A DNA stretch of 64,000 nucleotides from NCBI RefSeq assembly GCF_014647595.1, contig NZ_BMPM01000005.1:186001-250000 (forward strand), in the 5' to 3' direction. Position numbers and translations under genes: made by a program. How positions within the stretch are numbered: the first letter of the stretch is position 1; each line of letters begins with the position of its first letter. Positions 8,717 to 17,061 of the stretch are shown in pieces. The DNA is from Paenarthrobacter histidinolovorans. GTDB lineage: Bacteria > Actinomycetota > Actinomycetes > Actinomycetales > Micrococcaceae. The notes beneath the pieces are model-generated. The model saw only the letters and a program-made list of their open reading frames with translations. It ran no database searches and was not told where the DNA came from.

Positions 8717-9973
8717 ATGGAAGGCAGCACCCAGTGTGTGGTGGCCGGCGGAGGTCCGGCCGGGATTATGCTGGGGCTGCTCCTTGCCCGGGCCGGCGTG
8801 CAGGTCACCGTATTGGAAAAACACGCCGACTTCCTCCGGGATTTCAGGGGCGATACCGTCCATGCGTCCACCGTCCGGCTCATGGACGAGTTGGGTTTGG
8901 GAGAGGACTTCAGGGCCCTGCCGCAGAGCCGGTTGGGGAACTTCCGGTTGCCTGTTGCCGGGGGTGGTTCGGTGGTGCTGGCCGACTTCGGACTCCTCAA
9001 AGAGCCCTACAACTATGTGGCAATGGTTCCCCAGTGGGACCTCTTGAATTTCCTGGTGGCAGCGGCCGGGCAGGAACCCACCTTTACGCTGCGCATGAAT
9101 ACCGAGGTCACGGACCTGCTGAGGGACTCTTCGGGAGCGGTGACCGGTGTGGCATACCGTAGCCGGGATCCGCTGACCGGATCCCCGCTGGAGAGCGGCG
9201 AACTGCGGGCCACCCTCACTGTGGCGTGCGACGGCCGCGGTTCGGTTCTGCGGCAACGGGCCGGACTGGCTCCCCACGAATACCCGGTGCCGTTCGACAC
9301 TTGGTGGTTCCGGCTCCCCCGCACTGCCGACGAGGACGAACCCGTGGCCTCCATAGCTCCACGTTTCGGCAACTCCGACGTCCTGTTGAGCCTGACCCGC
9401 AAGGATTACCACCAGATCGCCTATCTGGCCGCGAAGGGCCTGGATCCCCGGCTCAGGGCCGAAGGAGTGGAGGCCTTCCGGGCCAGGGTGGCGCGGCTGA
9501 GGCCGGATCTCGCTGATCGCGTAGACACCATTGGGTCCCTGGATGAGCTGCACCTGCTGGATGTGAAGCTCAACCGCTTGTCCCGCTGGCATCAGCCGGG
9601 CCTGCTGTTGATCGGAGACGCAGCGCATGCCATGTCCCCGGCCGGCGGCGTGGGAATCAACCTGGCAGTGCAGGACGCGGTGGCGGCGGCACGCATTATT
9701 GCGTCACCACTGCTGAGCGGAACGCTCGACGACGGCCACCTCGCCGCCGTCCAAAAACGGCGTTGGCTACCTACCGTGATTGTGCAGACCTTCCAGCGGC
9801 TGCTGCATCGCGTCATCTTTGCCCGAGTGATGGCCGGCAAGCAGCCCAAACCACCCAGGATCCTGGTCCTGATGGCCCGGCACGTGCGCGCTTTCCCCAA
9901 GCTTCCAGCCCGCATGATCGCCTTTGGGCCGCGCCCCGAGCGCGCGCCGGACTTTGCCCGGCGAAAGCCCTAG
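8717..9973 (+). CDS. FAD-dependent monooxygenase, PHBH/UbiH-like
   Basis: A class A flavoprotein monooxygenase of 418 residues. The dinucleotide-binding motif is VVAGGGPAGIMLGLLLARAG (residues about 8-27) and is followed by VTVLEK. The DG motif is present (TVACDGRGSVLRQRAGL), as is the second FAD motif LLLIGDAAHAMSPAGGVGIN at about 296-315. A strong GGAGGA lies 5 nt upstream of the ATG, and the gene follows the PBP by 14 bp, so they may share a transcript. The substrate, probably an aromatic or polyketide-like ring, cannot be inferred. No aromatic pathway genes are next to it. Confidence 0.87.
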   Translation: MEGSTQCVVAGGGPAGIMLGLLLARAGVQVTVLEKHADFLRDFRGDTVHASTVRLMDELGLGEDFRALPQSRLGNFRLPVAGGGSVVLADFGLLKEPYNYVAMVPQWDLLNFLVAAAGQEPTFTLRMNTEVTDLLRDSSGAVTGVAYRSRDPLTGSPLESGELRATLTVACDGRGSVLRQRAGLAPHEYPVPFDTWWFRLPRTADEDEPVASIAPRFGNSDVLLSLTRKDYHQIAYLAAKGLDPRLRAEGVEAFRARVARLRPDLADRVDTIGSLDELHLLDVKLNRLSRWHQPGLLLIGDAAHAMSPAGGVGINLAVQDAVAAARIIASPLLSGTLDDGHLAAVQKRRWLPTVIVQTFQRLLHRVIFARVMAGKQPKPPRILVLMARHVRAFPKLPARMIAFGPRPERAPDFARRKP

Positions 9974-10041
9974 CGCTGCGTCGCCGCCCAAGGCAGGTGC
10001 CGCCGTCGGGCGTTAACAGCCCGGCGTGGGAGGATTGAAAC

Positions 10042-11724
10042 GTGGCCCATATTGACGTTTCCGGCATCGACTACTTCCTCTCCGACGGCACCCAGCTGCT
10101 CAACGGCGTGACCTTCAAGGTCCCCGACGGCACCAAAACGGCACTGATCGGACCCAACGGAACAGGCAAGACCACACTGTTCAAGATCATCTCCGGAGAC
10201 CTCACGCCGGACGAAGGCGCCGTGGGCCGCTCGGGCAATATGGGCATCATGCGGCAGTTCGTGGGCCAGGTCCGCGATGAATCCACCGTCCGCGATCTCC
10301 TGGTTTCCACCGCACAGGCCGGGCTCGCCGCTGCTGCCAAGGCCGTCGAGGAAGCCGAGCTCGCCATGATGGAGCACGACGACGAGCCCACCCAGATGAA
10401 GTACGCCCAGGCGATCGTGGACTGGGGCGATGCCGGCGGCTACGACGTGGAGACCGTCTGGGACGAAGTCTGCATGGCCGCGCTGGGGATTTCCTTCGAC
10501 AAGGCGCAGTTCCGCCGTGCCTCCACCCTGTCCGGTGGCGAGCAGAAACGCCTGGTGCTGGAAGCGCTTTTCGCGGGGCCGGACGAGCTCCTGCTCCTCG
10601 ACGAACCGGACAACTACCTTGACGTTCCCGGCAAGCGTTGGCTGGAGGGCAAGCTCAACGAGTCCAAGAAAACCGTTCTGTTCATCAGCCACGACCGCGA
10701 GCTGCTCAACAATGCTGCTGGCCGGATCGTCACCCTTGAGCCGGGCATCAACGGCGCCGGGGCTTGGATCCACGGCGGCGGCTTCGGCTCCTACGTAGAA
10801 GCGCGCGCAGACCGCAACGCCCGTTTCGAGGAACTCCGCAAGCGTTGGGACGAGGAGCACATCAAGCTCAAAGAACTCGTCAACATGTACAAGAACAAGG
10901 CGGCATTCCGCTCCGATATGGCCAACAGGTACCAGGCAGCGCAGACCCGACTGGCCAAGTTCCTGGAGGCCGGGCCGCCGGAGGCCCTGCCCATCGAGCA
11001 GAACGTGAAGATGCGGCTCAAGGGCGGCCGCACCGCCAAGCGAGCCGTCGTTGCCGACAAGCTGGAACTGACCGGACTCATGAAGCCGTTCTCCACGGAG
11101 ATCTGGTTCGGGGACCGGGTGGGCGTCCTGGGGTCCAACGGCTCGGGCAAGAGCCACTTCCTGCGCCTTCTCGCCACCGGCGGTACCGACCCGGAGCGCG
11201 AGCACCTGCCGGTGTCCGACGTCGTCATCGCGGAAGTCCCGCACCAGGGAACTGTGAAACTGGGTGCACGCATCCGGCCCGGGTTCTTCGCCCAGACACA
11301 TGTCCGTCCGGATCTTCTGGGCCGGACGTTGTTGGAAATCCTGCACCGCGGTGACGAACACCGCTCGGGCCTTCCGCGTGAAGCTGCAGCCGGGGCGTTG
11401 GATTCCTATGGCCTGGCGGGTCAGTCGGAGCAGAAGTACGAGTCCTTGTCGGGTGGCCAGCAGGCGCGTTTCCAGATCCTGCTGCTCCAGCTGTCCGGGG
11501 CGACGCTCCTGCTGCTGGATGAGCCCACGGACAACCTTGACCTGCACTCGGGTGAAGCCCTGGAGCGTGCCATCGACGCGTTCGAGGGCACCGTCCTGGC
11601 CGTCACGCACGACCGTTGGTTCGCCAAGTCTTTCGACCGATTCCTGATCTTCGGGTCCGACGGCAAGGTTTACGAATCCGAAGAGCCTGTGTGGGACGAA
11701 AAGCGGGTAGAGCGCGCCCGCTGA
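10042..11724 (+). CDS. ABC-F family ATP-binding protein
   Basis: A soluble protein of 560 residues with two ABC ATPase domains and no membrane segment, the ABC-F layout of ribosome-acting translation factors and some antibiotic-resistance proteins. Domain 1 has Walker A GPNGTGKTT, signature LSGGEQKR and Walker B LLLLDEPDNYLD. A charged linker follows (about 255-300), then domain 2 with Walker A GSNGSGKSH, signature LSGGQQAR and LLLLDEPTDNLD. The His after GKS in the second Walker A is a small departure from GKS/T-T. The start is a GTG with GGGAGG upstream. It probably binds the ribosomal E site; whether it protects against an antibiotic cannot be seen. Confidence 0.9.
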   Translation: MAHIDVSGIDYFLSDGTQLLNGVTFKVPDGTKTALIGPNGTGKTTLFKIISGDLTPDEGAVGRSGNMGIMRQFVGQVRDESTVRDLLVSTAQAGLAAAAKAVEEAELAMMEHDDEPTQMKYAQAIVDWGDAGGYDVETVWDEVCMAALGISFDKAQFRRASTLSGGEQKRLVLEALFAGPDELLLLDEPDNYLDVPGKRWLEGKLNESKKTVLFISHDRELLNNAAGRIVTLEPGINGAGAWIHGGGFGSYVEARADRNARFEELRKRWDEEHIKLKELVNMYKNKAAFRSDMANRYQAAQTRLAKFLEAGPPEALPIEQNVKMRLKGGRTAKRAVVADKLELTGLMKPFSTEIWFGDRVGVLGSNGSGKSHFLRLLATGGTDPEREHLPVSDVVIAEVPHQGTVKLGARIRPGFFAQTHVRPDLLGRTLLEILHRGDEHRSGLPREAAAGALDSYGLAGQSEQKYESLSGGQQARFQILLLQLSGATLLLLDEPTDNLDLHSGEALERAIDAFEGTVLAVTHDRWFAKSFDRFLIFGSDGKVYESEEPVWDEKRVERAR

Positions 11725-11752
11725 GGGATGTGAGCAAGCGCCTGTGCGCAAA

Positions 11753-11781
11753 TGATCACTCAGCATGATTAAGTGATCACT
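11753..11781. promoter_or_regulatory. Probable DeoR operator (paired TGATCACT/AGTGATCA)
   Basis: TGATCACT at 11753-11760 is the exact reverse complement of AGTGATCA at 11772-11779, with an 11-bp spacer. The right half is itself inside the palindrome AGTGATCACT (11772-11781). The site ends 7 bp before the TACCGT hexamer used to place the promoter of the DeoR gene, so binding there would block transcription. Autoregulation by the DeoR protein is inferred. Confidence 0.6.
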
Positions 11782-11800
11782 CCCCTGCTACCGTGGAGGT

Positions 11801-12568
11801 ATGGGAACCACTGAACGCCACCGGCTCATCGGCGATCTGTTGCGTGGGCAAGAAGAAGTAACCGTGGACGAACTGGTCTCAGTTACCGGAGCTTCCGGGG
11901 CAACCATCCGCCGCGACCTTGAGATCCTCGCAGCCAACGGCGTGCTCAAACGCGTGCACGGCGGCGCCCGCAGTCTGCTGGCCCGAGGAGAGAATCCAGG
12001 CTACGGGCAGCGCGAACTCGAAGACCACCAGGCCAAGGCCCGCATAGCCAAAGCCGTGGACGGACTCATCAGGGATCGCGAGCACGTGTGGCTGGACAGC
12101 GGCTCCACGGCGACGGAAATCGCCCGCAGACTCAGCACACGCCAGCTCACGGTGATGCCCATGTCCCTGCACAGCGTCCAAGCCCTCACGCAACCCACGG
12201 AAGGCCGGGCTCCTGAGCTCATCCTCCCCGGAGGTAGTCTCATCCCAGGCGAGCAGTCTTTCAGGGGACCCATGGCGGAAGCCAACATCCGCTCGCTGAG
12301 GTTCGATACCGCCGTCGTGACTCCCTGCGCGCTCAACCTCAAAGACGGACTCCTGGCCCATGACCTCGAGGACGCGGCCGTGAAGCGTGCCGGCTTGGAG
12401 TCGGCGGCACGCGTGATCGTCGCGGCAGCGGGAAACAAGTGGAATGCCGGCGCCAGGGCCCTGGTTGCAGCGATGGACAGCGTGGACGTTATCGTGACGG
12501 ACCTGGAGCCATCCCCCGAAGACCTTGCCCAGCTCAACAAACTCTCCGTGGAAGTTGTGATTGCATGA
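11801..12568 (+). CDS. DeoR family transcriptional regulator
   Basis: A repressor of 255 residues. The N-terminal DeoR helix-turn-helix (about 5-57) reads EVTVDELVSVTGASGATIRRDL, followed by VLKRVHGGA. The C-terminal DeoRC sensor domain has the sugar-phosphate-binding signature WLDSGSTATEIARRL and later RVIVAAAGNKW. The ATG is preceded by TACCGT at 11789-11794 with exactly 6 nt between, suggesting a leaderless mRNA. The GGAGGT directly abutting the ATG is too close to serve as a normal ribosome site. Its stop overlaps the next start (ATGA), so it is coupled to an MFS transporter. It probably senses a phosphorylated sugar, but no sugar enzyme is adjacent. Confidence 0.9.
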   Translation: MGTTERHRLIGDLLRGQEEVTVDELVSVTGASGATIRRDLEILAANGVLKRVHGGARSLLARGENPGYGQRELEDHQAKARIAKAVDGLIRDREHVWLDSGSTATEIARRLSTRQLTVMPMSLHSVQALTQPTEGRAPELILPGGSLIPGEQSFRGPMAEANIRSLRFDTAVVTPCALNLKDGLLAHDLEDAAVKRAGLESAARVIVAAAGNKWNAGARALVAAMDSVDVIVTDLEPSPEDLAQLNKLSVEVVIA

Positions 12569-13752
12569 CCACCAACACCAGAAGCGCCACCAACGTCAGA
12601 GCTGCTGCAGTGGCGACGTTCCTGATCTTCGGCATGAACGGTTTGGTCTTTGCCAGTTGGGCGGCCCGCATCCCGGCAGTGACCGAAGCTCTCAGCCTCA
12701 CGTCCGGCCAGATGGGCACGCTGTTGCTCTGCACCGCGGTTGGCTCCTTGCTGGCGTTGCCGTCCGCAGGTTGGGTAGTGGGCCGGATCGGTACGGCAAA
12801 CACGGTTCGGCTGGCCGGAATTGTGGCAGGCGCCGCCGGTGCAGCCATTGCCTTCTCGCTGATGGCCGCGTCCGTACCTGCCACGGCGGTGGCCCTGTTC
12901 TTCTTTGGCATTGGCATTGGCCTCTGGGACGTCGCCCAGAACATCGAAGGCGCCGACGTCGAACACCGGCTCGAACGGACCATCATGCCGCAATTCCACG
13001 CGGCATTCAGCGGTGGCGCCTTCCTGGGCGCGCTGATCGGTGCGGGATTGTCCCAGCTGGGAGTTGGCCTGCCCGAGCACTTGCTCGTGATCGCCGCCAT
13101 TGCCGTCACTCTGGCACTGACGGTCCCCAAGTACTTCCTGCCGCACGAAGCCGTGGAAATTCGCGACGGCGGCGGGTCGGCAGCCAAGGGCCCCTCGGCT
13201 TGGCGGGATGGCAGGACGCTGCTCATCGGCGTGGTGGTCCTGGGTGCCACCCTTACCGAGGGTGCGGGCAATGACTGGATCGCCAAGGCGGCGGTGGACG
13301 GGCTGGGTGCCTCGGAGTCCACTGGAGCCCTGCTGTTCGCCCTGTTTGTCCTGGCCATGACCGTCATGCGGTTCCTGGGCGGTAAGGCGATCGACAAATT
13401 TGGCCGGGTGGCCGTTCTTCGCGCGAGCATGGCCGCAGCCGCCTTGGGCCTGGCCCTGTTCGTTTTCGCGGGCAACGTGGTTTTGGCCGGAGTCGGCGCA
13501 GCCCTTTGGGGCATTGGGGCGGCGCTGGCCTTCCCCATGGGTATGTCTGCGGCCGCCGATGATCCCAAACACGCCGCTGCCCGGGTCTCCGTGGTTTCCA
13601 CCATCGGCTACATTGCCTTCCTGGCAGGGCCGCCGCTGCTGGGCTACTTGGGCGACCAAACCGGGATCCACTTGGCACTGCTGGCCATCGGGGCGCCTAT
13701 TCTGCTGGCTCTCCTGCTTGCCGGCGTCGCGAAGCCCTTGCCGCCCAAATAG
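12565..13752 (+). CDS. MFS transporter, 12 membrane segments
   Basis: A major facilitator of 395 residues, hydrophobic throughout, with about twelve predicted helices. It starts MTTNTRSATNVRAAAVATFL, and the loop 2-3 motif is reduced (GWVVGRIGTANTVR). The ATG overlaps the DeoR stop by ATGA, so the two form an operon. The frame is open further upstream but runs inside the DeoR gene. Related proteins carry sugars or export small molecules; the partner regulator suggests a sugar-linked signal. Its last 56 bp overlap the convergent PAP2 gene. Confidence 0.85.
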   Translation: MTTNTRSATNVRAAAVATFLIFGMNGLVFASWAARIPAVTEALSLTSGQMGTLLLCTAVGSLLALPSAGWVVGRIGTANTVRLAGIVAGAAGAAIAFSLMAASVPATAVALFFFGIGIGLWDVAQNIEGADVEHRLERTIMPQFHAAFSGGAFLGALIGAGLSQLGVGLPEHLLVIAAIAVTLALTVPKYFLPHEAVEIRDGGGSAAKGPSAWRDGRTLLIGVVVLGATLTEGAGNDWIAKAAVDGLGASESTGALLFALFVLAMTVMRFLGGKAIDKFGRVAVLRASMAAAALGLALFVFAGNVVLAGVGAALWGIGAALAFPMGMSAAADDPKHAAARVSVVSTIGYIAFLAGPPLLGYLGDQTGIHLALLAIGAPILLALLLAGVAKPLPPK

Positions 13753-14401
13753 TCCTGCCATCCGATAGAGCATTCTCCCTAATGCATATATCCCGGAAGC
13801 GCCACCACATCAGAAGTACCACTCCGGCGGCCAGGCAGGCTCCGCCCACCACATCGCTCAGCCAGTGCGCAGATAGATAGGTTCGGCTGATCATCATCGC
13901 GATGATGCCCAGAGCAGCCAGCGACGTCATCCACCAACGGCCGGCGAGGATAGCGAGCACCAGCAGGAACGTCGTCGTGGCGGAAACATGCCCGGAAGGG
14001 TATGAACCGGTGTCGGTGAGGACCTTGGCTCCGACGGGCCGTTCCCGTCCCACTAGCACCTTGGCCAGCTGGGTCAAGGCAAGAGCGGCTATTCCGGACG
14101 CCGCTACGAAAAGTGCTGTCACCGGTCGTTTCCAAGCCACCAGCGCGAGGGCCAGCACCCCCTGGGCCGACAGCATTCCCACATAGCCCACCCAGTTGAG
14201 GATCCCGTTGACGCCGTCCCACAAGGGTGAGTGCAACGTGAAGGAGAAAGCCTGCCACCAGGTGTCCACGCCATTGAAGGCAGGTTGGCCGTGTCCTGCC
14301 AGGATCATGGCTCCGGGAACCGCAAACACGCATAACAGCAATATTCCGGGGCTAACCAACTGCCAATCCGGCTGGTGCCGGGGAGTCACGACGCGAATCA
14401 T
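13697..14401 (-). CDS. PAP2 superfamily phosphatase (membrane)
   Basis: An integral membrane phosphatase of 234 residues acting on lipid phosphates such as phosphatidic acid or undecaprenyl diphosphate. The three catalytic signatures are KVLVGRERP, PSGHVSA and SRTYLSAHWLSDVVGG, set among about six membrane helices. The ATG at 14401 has TACGAT exactly 6 nt upstream, which fits a leaderless start; the longer open frame to 14881 lies antisense to the neighbouring gene. The last 25 or so residues (ENALSDGRTIWAARASRRRQ) are polar and are encoded opposite the end of the MFS gene. It is divergent from a second PAP2 protein. Confidence 0.87.
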   Translation of the reverse strand: MIRVVTPRHQPDWQLVSPGILLLCVFAVPGAMILAGHGQPAFNGVDTWWQAFSFTLHSPLWDGVNGILNWVGYVGMLSAQGVLALALVAWKRPVTALFVAASGIAALALTQLAKVLVGRERPVGAKVLTDTGSYPSGHVSATTTFLLVLAILAGRWWMTSLAALGIIAMMISRTYLSAHWLSDVVGGACLAAGVVLLMWWRFRDICIRENALSDGRTIWAARASRRRQAGEPAE

Positions 14402-14456
14402 CAACTCATCGTAGCCATGGCGGCCCTGCGGTACTGGCAGGCGATACTGTGAAGGG

Positions 14457-15962
14457 ATGCGAGGCTTCGTGGGCAAAGGCCCCAAACGTGTTGTCAAACT
14501 CGACCACTTCCTGGTGCGGGCTGTTTCCCGGCAACCGCAGGGAGACCATGACGTCTTCTTCCGGCGGCTCTCTTCCGCAGCTACAAAAGGCAAGCTGTGG
14601 TTCGGCATCGCGGGGATCATGGCGACGGTTCCCGGGAAGCCCCGCAGAGCGGCCCTGCACGGCCTGCTCGCTTTGGGTGTTGCTTCCGGCGTTACCAACG
14701 TCATTTTCAAGCGTGCCTTGCCTCGCAGGCGGCCGCTTCCTGAACATCTGCCGTTGTTCCGTTTCGTGAATCCGCAACCCACAAGCTCTTCGATGCCGTC
14801 AGGCCACTCTGCGTCCGCTGTGGCCTTCGCCGTGGGTGCAGGAATTGTCTCGCCGGCGATCGGCGTTGCTTTGGCGCCCATCGCCGTGGGGGTGGCCTAC
14901 TCACGCGTGCACACAGGTGCCCATTGGCCATCCGACGTCGTCTTTGGCTCTGCTTTGGGTGCCGGCGCGGCTTTCCTTACCCGGAAGTGGTGGCCGGCCC
15001 GGCCGGCGGAGCCGACTCCCCGCCGCACCCCCGCTGAGGTTCCCGCAATTCACGACGGCGAGGGGCTGAGTATCGCGGTCAACGTCCTGGGCGGATCCTA
15101 CTCCCCCGAAACCGGCGAACTCCTGCGGCGTATATTTCCAAAGGCGTATATAAGGGAGATTTCCGAGGGCGAGGACGTCGCGGAAGAGATCAAGGCGGCA
15201 GCAACCCGGCCCGGCACCGTAGCGCTGGGCGTGTGGGGCGGCGACGGAACGGTGGGAGCGGCAGCTGCTGCCGCCGTCGAACATTCCCTGCCCCTGGCAG
15301 TTCTGCCGGGAGGGACGCTGAACCACTTTGCGCGCGACCTCGGCGCCCGCTCGATCGAGGACGTGCTGGACGCCCTGACCAACGGCCTCGCAGCATCCGT
15401 GGATCTGGGGCATGTAGTTGTCCAGCGCGGGCTGCCGGAGAAACCGGAGACCTCCGAACTGGCAATGCTGAACACGGCGAGTGTGGGCGTGTATCCCAAC
15501 CTGGTCCGGCGGCGGGAGCGCCTCCAGCCGGCCATGGGCAAGCCGCTCGCCAGTGTGGTGGCATCCCTCCGGACCTTCGGCGTGAACTCCCCCACCACCC
15601 TCACTGTGAATGGACAGCGGCACAAGCTCTGGATTCTCTACATGGGCCGGGGAAGGTTTTACCCCAGCGACCATGCACCCATCCGGCGTCCGGTGCTTGA
15701 TGATGGTGTGTTCGACCTCCGCATGATCACGGCGGACGAGCCGTTCGCACGGGCGCGATTGCTGTGGGCCGTTGTCACCGGCACGGTGTCAGCTTCCAAA
15801 GTCACCCACCTGAGCGAGGCCACGGAAATTACCATCGAAGCGATCGGGCAGCCGTTGGTGCTGGCCGTGGACGGTGAGCCAACGCCCGGAGTCCGCTCGG
15901 CTACCTTCGAGGTCAAGCCGCAGGCCCTTCGTGTGTATTCGTCGTTGCCGGTGGCTGAGTAA
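14457..15962 (+). CDS. Fused PAP2 phosphatase and diacylglycerol kinase-like lipid kinase
   Basis: A bifunctional protein of 501 residues. The N-terminal half (about 35-185) is a PAP2 domain with KRALPRRRP, PSGHSAS and SRVHTGAHWPSDVVFG among hydrophobic helices. A Pro/Arg linker follows (about 185-200). The C-terminal half (about 205-495) is a DAGK catalytic domain with GVWGGDGTVGAAAA and LPGGTLNHFARDLG. The two halves catalyse opposite reactions, lipid phosphate removal and lipid phosphorylation. This suggests conversion of a phospholipid intermediate or moving a phosphate between lipids; the fused order is known in actinobacteria. TACTGT lies 6 nt before the ATG, so the transcript is probably leaderless. 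The divergent gene at 14401 is another PAP2 enzyme. Confidence 0.9.
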   Translation: MRGFVGKGPKRVVKLDHFLVRAVSRQPQGDHDVFFRRLSSAATKGKLWFGIAGIMATVPGKPRRAALHGLLALGVASGVTNVIFKRALPRRRPLPEHLPLFRFVNPQPTSSSMPSGHSASAVAFAVGAGIVSPAIGVALAPIAVGVAYSRVHTGAHWPSDVVFGSALGAGAAFLTRKWWPARPAEPTPRRTPAEVPAIHDGEGLSIAVNVLGGSYSPETGELLRRIFPKAYIREISEGEDVAEEIKAAATRPGTVALGVWGGDGTVGAAAAAAVEHSLPLAVLPGGTLNHFARDLGARSIEDVLDALTNGLAASVDLGHVVVQRGLPEKPETSELAMLNTASVGVYPNLVRRRERLQPAMGKPLASVVASLRTFGVNSPTTLTVNGQRHKLWILYMGRGRFYPSDHAPIRRPVLDDGVFDLRMITADEPFARARLLWAVVTGTVSASKVTHLSEATEITIEAIGQPLVLAVDGEPTPGVRSATFEVKPQALRVYSSLPVAE

Positions 15963-16114
15963 GCCGGACCGCTGAGGGTCATCCGGTAGGACTACCCTGA
16001 CTGAACCCTGAATCATCCCTGAGACAGGCGATTTACGCGCCCTCCCTGAGTAGCGTGGTGAGTACATTCAAAACTCACCTGCACACCCATGTGCTCCGAG
16101 GAGGGAACGCTTCC

Positions 16115-17056
16115 ATGATCGAAGCAAAAGGCCTGACGAAGGTTTACGGCCAAAAAACTGCCGTCGGCGGCGTCAGTTTCACTGTCCAGGCTGGACGGGT
16201 GACGGGCTTCCTGGGCCCCAACGGCGCCGGCAAGTCCACCACGATGCGCATGATCATGGGACTGGACTCTCCCACATCGGGCGATGTCACGGTCAATGGC
16301 CTGCACTATGCGCAGCACAAGGCTCCCCTGCACCAGGTGGGTGCCCTCCTGGATGCGAAGGCGGTCCACACCAGCCGCAGTGCTTACAACCACCTTTTGG
16401 CCATGGCGGCAACGCACAGCATTCCTACGGCCCGCGTTCACGAGGTCATCGAAATGACCGGACTCGGTGCGGTGGCCAAGAAGAAGGCAGGCGGGTTCTC
16501 GCTGGGTATGGGACAGCGCCTCGGCATTGCGGCGGCGCTCCTGGGCGATCCGCAAACCCTCATCCTCGATGAGCCGGTCAACGGCCTGGATCCCGAAGGC
16601 GTTCTCTGGGTGCGAAACCTGGTCAAGTACCTGGCCAGCCAGGGCAAGACCGTATTCCTTTCCTCGCACTTGATGAGCGAAATGGCGCAGACCGCTGACC
16701 ACCTGATTGTGATCGGCCGGGGTCGGATCATCGCTGACGCTCCTGTGCAGGACATCATCGCCGGCGCACAGCAAGCCAAGACCCTGGTCCGGACATCAGC
16801 TGCCAGCCAGTTGTCGGCCCTGCTTGTCGGGGACGGCGTCCGGGTTGACCAGAGCCAAACCGAAACCCTCGAAGTTGTGGGCCTGCAGCCCCGTGAGATC
16901 GCCCAGGTGGCGCTGGATAACAACGTGCTCGTCTACGAATTGACACCGCAGGTTTCCTCGCTGGAGGACGCGTACTTCAATCTGACCAAGGACGAAGTGG
17001 AGTACCAATCGCATATGTCCGGTGAGCCTGTAGCCGCTGCGCAGGAAGGAAAGTAA
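16115..17056 (+). CDS. ABC transporter ATP-binding protein (ABC-2 type)
   Basis: The ATPase of an ABC-2 exporter, 313 residues. Walker A GPNGAGKSTT is near 37-46, a Q-loop region follows, and the signature is degenerate (FSLGMGQR in place of LSGGQ). Walker B is TLILDEPVNGLDPEG and the switch His is in LSSHLMSE. GAGGAGGGA 8 nt before the ATG fixes the start, so the open frame from 16055 is not used. It is 5 bp from the permease gene. The kinase and regulator downstream suggest the exporter is induced by a cell-envelope or peptide signal, in the style of BceAB/LnrLMN systems; that is inference. Confidence 0.9.
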   Translation: MIEAKGLTKVYGQKTAVGGVSFTVQAGRVTGFLGPNGAGKSTTMRMIMGLDSPTSGDVTVNGLHYAQHKAPLHQVGALLDAKAVHTSRSAYNHLLAMAATHSIPTARVHEVIEMTGLGAVAKKKAGGFSLGMGQRLGIAAALLGDPQTLILDEPVNGLDPEGVLWVRNLVKYLASQGKTVFLSSHLMSEMAQTADHLIVIGRGRIIADAPVQDIIAGAQQAKTLVRTSAASQLSALLVGDGVRVDQSQTETLEVVGLQPREIAQVALDNNVLVYELTPQVSSLEDAYFNLTKDEVEYQSHMSGEPVAAAQEGK

Positions 17057-17061
17057 GGACG

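Noticed and set aside
9970..11766. 598-codon minus-strand open frame across the ABC-F gene
   Set aside because: Antisense to two complete ABC domains; it has the composition of a shadow frame.
12001..13773. 590-codon minus-strand open frame across the DeoR and MFS genes
   Set aside because: Gln/Gly/Arg-rich shadow with no domain; the plus-strand genes explain the region.
15963..16114. Possible terminator or operator between the lipid kinase and ABC genes
   Set aside because: Short complementary pieces (CCGGA/TCCGG, AGGGT/ACCCT) are present but cannot form a stable stem.
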